A DNA stretch of 5,276 bases from Paracoccaceae bacterium (GTDB lineage: Bacteria; Pseudomonadota; Alphaproteobacteria; Rhodobacterales; Rhodobacteraceae): the NCBI GenBank assembly GCA_029881635.1, contig JAOUMG010000192.1, positions 1 to 5,276 of the forward strand. Reading direction: 5' to 3'. The stretch's first letter is position 1, and every line of letters begins with the position of its first letter. Under the pieces are notes generated by a model, which was not told the origin of the DNA, ran no database searches, and worked only from the letters and a program-made list of their open reading frames with translations. Shown here one piece after another: positions 1 to 5,276 of this stretch. A program made the translations under genes and the position numbers.

Positions 1-1
1 G

Positions 2-736
2 CAGGCCCACCCGGAAGTTTGGTTGCCTAACCAGCAGAACCTTCACGATACCTTTGTTGTTGAAAAGGGAACCGTGGCAATGAACCCCAACGGGGTCGAA
101 GCGTTTCAGGGAATGTGCGTAGATCAGGCGACGGCCGACGCGCATGATATCCGCTCCATCGATGATCTGACCAAACCGGAAATCGCAGCTTTGTTTGACT
201 CCGATGGCAATGGCCGCGGCGAATTGTGGATTGGCGCGCCGGGCTGGGCCTCAACCAATGTCGAACAGATCCGGGCCAAGTCCTATGGCTACGACCAGAC
301 GCTCGATTTGACGCAAAGCGATGAAACACTGGCCTATGCCGGACTTGATACGGCAATCAAGGCAGGCAAGCCCTGGGTCGGATTTTGCTATACACCGCAT
401 TACGTTTTTGCGCTGCATGACCTCCAGATTCTGGAAGAACCTCCACATGACGATGCAAACTGGGACGTAAAGCAGCCAACCGATGACCCTAACTGGCTGG
501 AAAACTCCATGGCAGGTTCGGCTTGGTCTTCGGCCTATCTGCATCTGATGTACCAAAAATCGCTGAATGATACCCAGCCAGGTGTTGCCAAGCTATTCAG
601 CAATATGGCCCTGACCACTGAAGAAGTCAGCGACATGACCTATGCACTGGTGATCGACAAGAAAGATCCTGCGGATTTTGCCAAAGAGTGGGTTGCCGCG
701 AACGAAGATCGGGTCCTTGGCTGGCTGGCCGATTGA
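2..736 (+). CDS. Substrate-binding protein of a glycine betaine/quaternary-amine ABC importer (5' end missing)
   Basis: The reading frame is open to the left edge, so only the last 244 residues are visible. The first in-window TTG is not the start, because family-typical sequence (HPEVWLPNQ) lies upstream of it in the same frame. The protein is the periplasmic receptor that captures the ligand and hands it to the membrane permease. It resembles the OpuAC/ProX-type family: visible residues 74-82 read GELWIGAPGW, and 125-136 (WVGFCYTPHYVF) is followed by a DLQILEEP motif. These aromatic-rich stretches are where relatives build a Trp/Tyr cage around a quaternary ammonium group. The C-terminal part (about 195-244) is the usual helical end, with TTEEVSDMTYAL and a terminal EDRVLGWLAD. 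The signal peptide would lie outside the window. The ATPase and permease genes follow on the same strand. Betaine, choline, carnitine, proline betaine and TMAO are all possible ligands; the sequence does not decide between them. Confidence 0.9.
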   Translation, partial: QAHPEVWLPNQQNLHDTFVVEKGTVAMNPNGVEAFQGMCVDQATADAHDIRSIDDLTKPEIAALFDSDGNGRGELWIGAPGWASTNVEQIRAKSYGYDQTLDLTQSDETLAYAGLDTAIKAGKPWVGFCYTPHYVFALHDLQILEEPPHDDANWDVKQPTDDPNWLENSMAGSAWSSAYLHLMYQKSLNDTQPGVAKLFSNMALTTEEVSDMTYALVIDKKDPADFAKEWVAANEDRVLGWLAD

Positions 737-763
737 TCTTTCGACTTAGTCTGGATTGAATTG

Positions 764-787
764 GGCCGCCGGAGAAATCCGGCGGCC
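764..787 (+). promoter_or_regulatory. Intergenic stem-loop between binding-protein and ATPase genes
   Basis: A perfect inverted repeat, GGCCGCCGGA, then GAAA, then TCCGGCGGCC, gives a 10-bp GC-rich stem closed by a GNRA-type tetraloop. It starts 28 bp after the binding-protein stop and ends 24 bp before the ATPase start. No T-run follows (the next bases are GCTTGTGCATAAG), so it does not look like an intrinsic terminator. In many binding-protein-dependent importers a hairpin at this place protects the 3' end of the upstream message or partly stops transcription, so that binding protein is made in excess over the membrane complex. That role here is inferred from position and structure. Confidence 0.75.
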
Positions 788-797
788 GCTTGTGCAT

Positions 798-805
798 AAG
801 GGGGG
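798..805 (+). promoter_or_regulatory. Ribosome binding site of the ATPase gene
   Basis: AAGGGGGG lies 6 bases before the ATG at 812. It supports that start codon and independent ribosome entry downstream of the stem-loop. Confidence 0.7.
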
Positions 806-811
806 CAGAAT

Positions 812-1849
812 ATGGCCGAAGCGGTCGTCAAGCTGCGCAATGTCTGGAAAGTTTTCGGCGCCGATGCTGCCAAGGCTATGCAGGCCATCAAAGAGGAAGG
901 GCTGACCAAGCCTGAGGTGTTAAAGCGCTTCGGCTGTGTTGTTGGCGTTCAGGACGCGAGCTTTGATGTCGCCCGCGGCGAAATATTCTGCATCATGGGC
1001 CTTTCGGGCTCAGGCAAATCTACGCTGGTGCGCCACGTCAACAGGCTGATCGCGCCAACATCGGGGCAGATTGAGATACTTGGTCGCGATGTCTCCTCTC
1101 TTAGTGAACGCGAATTGCGTGAGGTGAGGGCAAAACAGATTGGCATGGTTTTTCAGCATATGGCGCTAATGCCGCACCGATCTGTTCGGGACAATGTCGC
1201 CTATCCGCTGGAAATCCGCCGCGTTCCGAAATCACGCCGTTGGGCAATTTCCGATCATGCGTTAGGGCTGGTCGATCTAACCGGTTACGAAGATCGCCTC
1301 CCAAAAGAACTTTCGGGTGGTATGCAGCAGCGGGTAGGAATTGCCCGCGCGTTGGCATCCGACCCAGAAATCCTGCTGATGGACGAACCTTTTTCGGCCC
1401 TTGATCCGCTTATCCGCCTTCAATTGCAGGATCAGTTCAAGGCGCTGGTCGCCCAGCTTCAGAAAACCACGCTTTTCATCACCCATGATCTGGATGAGGC
1501 AATCAGAATTGGCCACCGCATCGCGATCATGAAGGACGGTGTGATCGTCCAGATTGGCTCGCCCGAGGAAATCGTGATGAATCCCGCCGACGACTACGTG
1601 CGTGAATTTGTCAAAGGCATTTCAAAGCTGAAACTGGTCAAGGCCCATTCCATCATGCAACCGATTGCCCGGTATGAAGGGTCGCTTGACGGTGCGCCGC
1701 GCGCCGACGAAGGGTCCGACCTCGATCAGTTGATCGATCTGTCCGTCGCCAGCGAATTGCCTGTGGTGATCACCGAAAACGGCAAGGATGTGGGCATCGT
1801 GACCAAGCCGCAGCTTCTGCGCGGCATTCAGGGAGGTAAAAATGACTGA
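812..1849 (+). CDS. ATP-binding subunit of the glycine betaine/quaternary-amine ABC importer (ProV/OpuAA type)
   Basis: This 345-residue cytoplasmic ATPase powers the importer. All nucleotide-binding motifs are intact: Walker [10 protein letters not shown] at 63-71, the Q-loop glutamine at 115 in [10 protein letters not shown], signature LSGGMQQRV at 167-175, Walker B ILLMDEP at 187-193, D-loop SALD at 195-198 and the switch histidine at 225 (ITHD). The N-terminal insertion at about 15-45 ([21 protein letters not shown], cut here into the run after VFGADAA) is specific to the ProV/OpuAA branch and separates it from generic ATPases. After about residue 272 comes a short tail with CBS-like traits (SIMQP near 280-284; [21 protein letters not shown] at 316-336). 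This is shorter than the two full CBS modules of E. coli ProV (about 400 residues in total). In OpuA-type systems such modules sense ionic strength; whether this reduced one does is unknown. The start is set by ATG plus a strong ribosome site. The gene overlaps the permease gene by 8 bp. Confidence 0.95.
   Translation: MAEAVVKLRNVWKVFGADAAKAMQAIKEEGLTKPEVLKRFGCVVGVQDASFDVARGEIFCIMGLSGSGKSTLVRHVNRLIAPTSGQIEILGRDVSSLSERELREVRAKQIGMVFQHMALMPHRSVRDNVAYPLEIRRVPKSRRWAISDHALGLVDLTGYEDRLPKELSGGMQQRVGIARALASDPEILLMDEPFSALDPLIRLQLQDQFKALVAQLQKTTLFITHDLDEAIRIGHRIAIMKDGVIVQIGSPEEIVMNPADDYVREFVKGISKLKLVKAHSIMQPIARYEGSLDGAPRADEGSDLDQLIDLSVASELPVVITENGKDVGIVTKPQLLRGIQGGKND
1831..1837 (+). promoter_or_regulatory. 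Ribosome binding site of the permease gene, inside the ATPase gene
   Basis: GGGAGGT lies 4 bases before the permease ATG at 1842, within the last codons of the ATPase gene. It fixes the permease start and the 8-bp overlap (ATGACTGA), which implies translational coupling of the two subunits. Confidence 0.75.
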
Positions 1850-3434
1850 CGCCACCACCCAGACCAAAGTCACCGCAGCATCCGATATTTCGGTCGATCA
1901 CGAAACGCTTGACGCTTCGATCCGCGAATTTGCCGGACCGAATGGCGATGCTTATGTCACCGCATTCCACAAGATACACAATGCGACCGGAATGCTGCCA
2001 CCGACATTCAATTTCTGGGCAGCACTGCTGGGTCCGATCTGGGCAGCGGCACGTGGTGTTTGGGGGTCATTCTGGAGCTTTCTGATTCTCGAAATGATCG
2101 CCTGGATCCAGATAGGGCGCGGGCTTTGGGGCAATCCCGGTGCACAGTTTCTGGACCGGGCGGAAACTCAGTCAGCCCGCGCTGCCGAATTCGTTACCCG
2201 GGCCGAGGCCGCAAAGGCCGCTGGCGAAGACCCGGCACGTTTCGAAAAGCTCGCGGCCAACCTGACACAGGCTGCGGAAGCCAGCCTGGCACAGGGTCAG
2301 GCGGCCTCTTCCGAAGCGTTATCGATCCTTCTGACTGGCATCGGCCTGTTGCTTTTGTTCAAGCTGGCACAAGGCTTTTTTGGAAACTCTATCTATGAAC
2401 GGCAATATTCGCGCTGGCGCATTTCACCTGGGGCCGTGGAGAGCGGACGCAAGACGCACAATCTGGTGCTTGGCCTTTTTCTGGTCGCCGCGATTGCGCC
2501 TTTGACAGTGTACAAGTTCACTGTCGCAAGCCCGTTGGCGATGCTGAACGAATTCCCGGAAAAAGCCGTATCGCAGATATTCCTTTCCGATGAAAACGCG
2601 ACGCTGTTCTCGACCACTGCAAACTGGCTTGAAGATCGAATCGACGCGACAGCCCGTGCTGGTGCTGATGTGTTTGATGGTGTGACGGCAGGTGTCAGAA
2701 CAGTGCTTGAAACTTTGACCTTGGCTTTGTCGGGCACACCCTGGCCGGTGGTGATGCTGGTGATCCTGGTCACTGCATGGCGGGCGGCCGGGCCGCGCGT
2801 GGCTATCTTTACCGCCGCAGCTCTCGCCTATATCGCGATGCTTGGTTATTGGGAGGTCGCCATGGAAACCGTGGCGCTGGTGGGCGCCGCAGTGGTTATC
2901 TGCGTAACATTGGGCATTCCGCTTGGCATCTGGTTCGGTAAATCGAAACGTGCCTACAAGGCGGCCGAGCCCGTGCTGGATCTGATGCAGACATTGCCAG
3001 CCTTTGTCTACCTCATCCCGATCATCGCCTTTTTCGGTACGGGCAATCCGCCCGGCATTCTGGCCACGATCATCTTCGGCATGCCGCCGGTGATCCGCCT
3101 GACGTCACTTGGTATGCAAGGTGTACCTGAAAGCATCAAAGAGGCCGCTACCGCATTCGGCGCTTCACGATTCCAGCTTCTGAAAGACGTAGAAGTACCA
3201 TTGGCGCTGCCGTCGATCATGACAGGGGTCAATCAGACGATTCTGATGTGCCTGTCGATGGTGGTGATCATTTCGCTGATTGGTGGTGGCGGGCTGGGCA
3301 AGGTCATTCTCGAGGCGCTGCAATATGCCGCCAAAGGCCCTGGCCTTCTTGGCGGGTTTGCCATCCTCTTTTGTGCCATGGTCATTGACCGTATCGTGCA
3401 AGGCGCGTTCCGGCGGGAAGATCACAAGCGCTGA
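1842..3434 (+). CDS. Permease subunit of the glycine betaine/quaternary-amine ABC importer (ProW type) with long N-terminal membrane extension
   Basis: This 530-residue inner-membrane protein forms the translocation path. The permease core occupies about residues 298-525. It has hydrophobic segments near 300-313, 319-336, 343-365, 386-399, 404-420, 465-484 and 501-518. The cytoplasmic coupling loop reads IKEAATAFGASRFQLLKDV (432-450) followed by PLALPS, matching the EAA---G motif that docks on the ATPase. LDLMQTLPAFVYLIPII (379-395) and SLIGGGGLGKVI are typical of ProW/OpuAB proteins. Unusually, about 300 residues precede the core. Residues 56-97 (FNFWAALLGPIW, then a hydrophobic stretch) and 160-192 (a hydrophobic helix ending in FFGNSIYERQYSRWR) resemble the DUF2628 membrane domain. 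An Ala/Glu-rich, probably helical segment at 101-158 separates the two. One more membrane segment (207-226) and a probably periplasmic amphipathic stretch (227-297) follow. The length exceeds E. coli ProW (about 354 residues). Start is well supported by the ribosome site. The core assignment is firm; the extension's role is unknown. Confidence 0.93.
   Translation: MTDATTQTKVTAASDISVDHETLDASIREFAGPNGDAYVTAFHKIHNATGMLPPTFNFWAALLGPIWAAARGVWGSFWSFLILEMIAWIQIGRGLWGNPGAQFLDRAETQSARAAEFVTRAEAAKAAGEDPARFEKLAANLTQAAEASLAQGQAASSEALSILLTGIGLLLLFKLAQGFFGNSIYERQYSRWRISPGAVESGRKTHNLVLGLFLVAAIAPLTVYKFTVASPLAMLNEFPEKAVSQIFLSDENATLFSTTANWLEDRIDATARAGADVFDGVTAGVRTVLETLTLALSGTPWPVVMLVILVTAWRAAGPRVAIFTAAALAYIAMLGYWEVAMETVALVGAAVVICVTLGIPLGIWFGKSKRAYKAAEPVLDLMQTLPAFVYLIPIIAFFGTGNPPGILATIIFGMPPVIRLTSLGMQGVPESIKEAATAFGASRFQLLKDVEVPLALPSIMTGVNQTILMCLSMVVIISLIGGGGLGKVILEALQYAAKGPGLLGGFAILFCAMVIDRIVQGAFRREDHKR
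2007..2411 (+). other. DUF2628-like membrane domain with Ala-rich insert, fused to the permease
   Basis: This covers permease residues 56-190. It opens with FNFWAALLGPIWAAARGVW, an aromatic-rich entry into two closely spaced hydrophobic segments. It closes with a hydrophobic helix and FGNSIYERQYSRW, the layout I associate with the DUF2628 family (small membrane proteins of unknown function). Between the halves is a polar, Ala-rich run (about 101-158, with AETQSARAAEFVTRAEAAK) that could be helical or coiled. The domain match is made from memory of the family pattern and not by profile search. Confidence 0.5.
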
Positions 3435-3445
3435 GGCGTCTGCGA
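3435..3445. other. Eleven-base gap between convergent stop codons
   Basis: The permease stop (TGA, 3432-3434) and the oxidoreductase stop (TAA on the minus strand, 3446-3448) face each other across GGCGTCTGCGA. I see no inverted repeat with a T-run here or just inside either gene end, so the two transcripts probably overlap at their 3' ends. Confidence 0.7.
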
Positions 3446-5275
3446 TTACATTTCCATGGGTGCGTTGTCTGCGGCCAGTTCCGTCACTTCGCGTCGGAAT
3501 GGCAGCGCGTCCCCGATATCGGGCATGTCCAGTTCGCGGGCATAACGGTGGCCTGCATAGGTGGCCCAGGCAATGGGTCCGGGCGCTGACGCGTCACCGA
3601 TCAGCTTGACTGAACGGATGCCCGCATCTGCCCATTCGTCTGCGCGAACCAGCAACGACTGATAGATCTTGTCGTTGGCGATACGTGACGCAACAATGAC
3701 CACAGCATCGCATTCGGTGCGTTCACGGTCGTCTGTGTATGAACAGTTGGTTTCCACCCCGTTGGCATGGATTGCAGTGACGCCGCGGTTCAGGACGATT
3801 TCCACCCCTGATCTTGCCAGCCGCTGATGAATGGCACCTTGTTCAAGTGTATTGCGTGTCCAATCTGAGATGTAGGGCGCTGGTGTTATCAGCACCACGT
3901 CGCAACCCTTTTGCACCAGCAGTTCAGCCAGCACGCCACCCATATAGTAGTGGTCGTCATCATAAACGACAACGCGGCCTGACGGGCACCTGCCCGCCAT
4001 GATGTCATCAGGTGTGAAGATGGCCATCGCCGCATCGATTGGCATCGGTACCACATGCTGCCGTGCGACCCCATCGGCGCGCCAGTCTGATCCGGTGGCA
4101 ATGCAGACATTTTCGAAGCCAAAATCGAGTATCTGTCCGGCATCCAGTTCTGATCCGAAATAAGTTTCGACATTCGGGCGCTGAGAAATCTGATACTGGC
4201 GATAATCCACAACCCGGCCCCAGGCGGATAGCCCAGGCAAATGTCGCTCGCGGGCTACGCGCCCGCCAATTTCGTTGCGGGCCTCGGCTATGGCGATATC
4301 GTAGCCCCGTAGTGACAGTGCCCTTGCTGCCTCAAGCCCGGCAGGGCCAGAACCAATGATGAGGACATTGGAACTGTCGCCCTTGGGGTTCATCTTTTCG
4401 GGGTGCCAGCCCTTTCGCCATTCCTCCATGAAGGTTGGATTCTGGGTGCAGCGACTGATCGACATGGTCATGTCACCGGTGATGCAGATATTACAGCCGA
4501 TGCATTCCCGAATATCCTCGATCCGGCCTTCCTCGATCTTCTTAGGCAAGAACGGATCGGCGATGGATGGCCGCGCGCAGCCGATGAAATCGAGCGTACC
4601 TTGGCGGATCATCTTGACCATGACGTCTGGACTGGTGAAGCGGCCGACGCCTACGACAGGTTTGTCGGTCAATTCGCGAATGCCTTTGACCAATGTTTCT
4701 TGTGCCGCCTCTTCCTTGAAACGGGAAGGACCAGAGCAATCTTCCCACGTCCCCTGTGCCAGATCCCATAGATCCGGCAGGTCCCGGTGGAGTTCAATGA
4801 AATCGCGGACCTCGGCGTTGGAAAAGCCAAGTTCGCCAATAGTCTCATCCAGAGATATTCGTAGCGTCAGGCCCATCGTGTCGCCAACCGCGTCGCGCAT
4901 ATCAGCGATCACCTCACGCACGAAACGGGACCGGTTTTCAAGGCTGCCACCATACTCATCGGTTCGCTGATTGGTCGCGCGGGAAAGGAAATGCTGGAAG
5001 ATGCCAAACCCATGGGCGCCGTATAGGCAGATAAGGTCGAAACCTGCAGTCTTTGATCGTTTGGCGGCATTCACAAACCAACGCCGAAGGTTTCGGATAT
5101 CGGTTTTGTCCATTGCCCGGGCCTGAACCGGATCATTTGTGAAAGTCCGGATTGGCAGCGCAGTCGGTGCCAATGGTACCTCTTTGGTGTAAAAGTTCGG
5201 TCCGTTGATCCCTGAATAGGCCAATTGAATGCCGGCAAGTCCCCCGTGGGTTTTCATACGTTCCGACATCTTTCG
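3446..5275 (-). CDS. Trimethylamine dehydrogenase-like iron-sulfur flavoprotein (amine dehydrogenase/demethylase family), N-terminus missing
   Basis: The frame is open to the right edge. The ATG at 5269 is internal, because relatives have about 85-90 more residues, including the start of the FMN barrel. Numbering from that Met gives 607 visible residues. Residues 1-245 are the rest of the old-yellow-enzyme type barrel: YGAH at 83-86 (matching Tyr169/His172 of trimethylamine dehydrogenase), NQRTDEYGGSLENRSRF at 100-116, GPSRF at 180-184, VGVGRF at 206-211 and IGCARPSIADPFLPKK at 229-244. Cys256, 259, 262 and 274 form the CX2CX2CX11C site for a 4Fe-4S cluster. Residues 302-330 carry GSGPAGLEAARAL, a Rossmann dinucleotide motif, with ATG at 391-393, a second nucleotide-fold stretch at 431-462 and LIGDASAPGPIAWATYAGH at 556-574. 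Characterised relatives oxidise or demethylate trimethylamine, dimethylamine, histamine or, more distantly, dimethylglycine and N-methylproline, passing electrons from FMN through the cluster to an acceptor such as ETF. The family is firm. The substrate is open; an importer for related compounds lies tail to tail beside it. Confidence 0.92.
   Translation of the reverse strand, partial: RKMSERMKTHGGLAGIQLAYSGINGPNFYTKEVPLAPTALPIRTFTNDPVQARAMDKTDIRNLRRWFVNAAKRSKTAGFDLICLYGAHGFGIFQHFLSRATNQRTDEYGGSLENRSRFVREVIADMRDAVGDTMGLTLRISLDETIGELGFSNAEVRDFIELHRDLPDLWDLAQGTWEDCSGPSRFKEEAAQETLVKGIRELTDKPVVGVGRFTSPDVMVKMIRQGTLDFIGCARPSIADPFLPKKIEEGRIEDIRECIGCNICITGDMTMSISRCTQNPTFMEEWRKGWHPEKMNPKGDSSNVLIIGSGPAGLEAARALSLRGYDIAIAEARNEIGGRVARERHLPGLSAWGRVVDYRQYQISQRPNVETYFGSELDAGQILDFGFENVCIATGSDWRADGVARQHVVPMPIDAAMAIFTPDDIMAGRCPSGRVVVYDDDHYYMGGVLAELLVQKGCDVVLITPAPYISDWTRNTLEQGAIHQRLARSGVEIVLNRGVTAIHANGVETNCSYTDDRERTECDAVVIVASRIANDKIYQSLLVRADEWADAGIRSVKLIGDASAPGPIAWATYAGHRYARELDMPDIGDALPFRREVTELAADNAPMEM
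4448..4504 (-). other. 4Fe-4S cluster-binding cysteine motif of the flavoprotein
   Basis: This encodes CIGCNIC followed, 11 residues later, by SRC; the four cysteines are residues 256, 259, 262 and 274 of the visible protein. The spacing closely matches Cys345/348/351/364 of trimethylamine dehydrogenase, with one residue fewer before the last cysteine. All four ligands are intact, so the enzyme should hold its cluster and pass single electrons. Confidence 0.88.
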
Positions 5276-5276
5276 G

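Noticed and set aside
23..25. TTG as the start of the binding-protein gene
   Set aside because: The frame stays open upstream to the window edge with family-typical residues (HPEVW), no ribosome site precedes the TTG, and the protein would lack its N-terminal lobe and signal peptide.
764..787. Intrinsic terminator after the binding-protein gene
   Set aside because: The stem is strong but no T-run follows, and the ATPase gene with its own ribosome site begins 24 bp later on the same strand.
740..811. Internal promoter for the ATPase and permease genes
   Set aside because: I could not find a convincing -35/-10 pair with proper spacing in this gap; the genes look like part of the same operon as the binding protein.
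2060..2398. 112-residue plus-strand open frame inside the permease gene
   Set aside because: It is an out-of-frame shadow rich in Arg and Gly that coincides with the Ala-rich segment of the real protein.
2393..2773. 126-residue minus-strand open frame opposite the permease
   Set aside because: It is antisense to the permease coding sequence and shows no domain, ribosome site or family resemblance.
4356..4970. 204-residue plus-strand open frame opposite the flavoprotein
   Set aside because: It lies wholly antisense to a well-conserved gene, is rich in Arg/Ser/Pro as expected of a GC-rich shadow frame, and has no recognisable motif.
5267..5269. ATG as the true start of the flavoprotein gene
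   Set aside because: The frame continues to the right edge, and family members have about 85-90 further residues including the beginning of the FMN barrel.

Overview
The window holds two convergent units from a bacterial chromosome. Base composition is moderately GC-rich (by eye, mid-to-high 50s percent). Gene order and protein style suggest an alphaproteobacterium, most plausibly a marine Rhodobacterales- or SAR116-like organism. That placement is an inference; no rRNA or marker gene is present to confirm it.

Left and centre, plus strand (about 2-3434): three genes of a glycine-betaine/quaternary-amine ABC importer in the order binding protein, ATPase, permease. The binding-protein gene is cut by the left edge. 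It is followed by a 75-bp gap containing a perfect 10-bp stem-loop with a GAAA loop. The ATPase gene then overlaps the permease gene by 8 bp, so those two are translationally close-coupled. The order X-V-W differs from E. coli proVWX and resembles the TMAO/betaine importers of marine roseobacters (tmoXVW type). The permease carries an unusual N-terminal membrane extension of about 300 residues. Part of it looks like a DUF2628-type domain interrupted by an Ala-rich helical insert.

Right, minus strand (3446 to the right edge): the C-terminal part of a large iron-sulfur flavoprotein of the trimethylamine dehydrogenase / histamine dehydrogenase / dimethylglycine-demethylase family. It has the end of an old-yellow-enzyme type TIM barrel, a CX2CX2CX11C cluster site and a dinucleotide-binding region. 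Its true start lies beyond the right edge. Two residues that shape the trimethylamine dehydrogenase active site appear changed, so trimethylamine is unlikely to be the substrate.

The importer and the oxidoreductase end tail to tail with only 11 bp between stop codons and no evident terminator. Together they suggest uptake of an N-methylated or otherwise aminated osmolyte and its oxidative breakdown. The exact compound cannot be read from the sequence. I found no RNA genes, mobile elements, CRISPR arrays or wholly new system; the points most worth checking are the permease extension and the altered dehydrogenase pocket.
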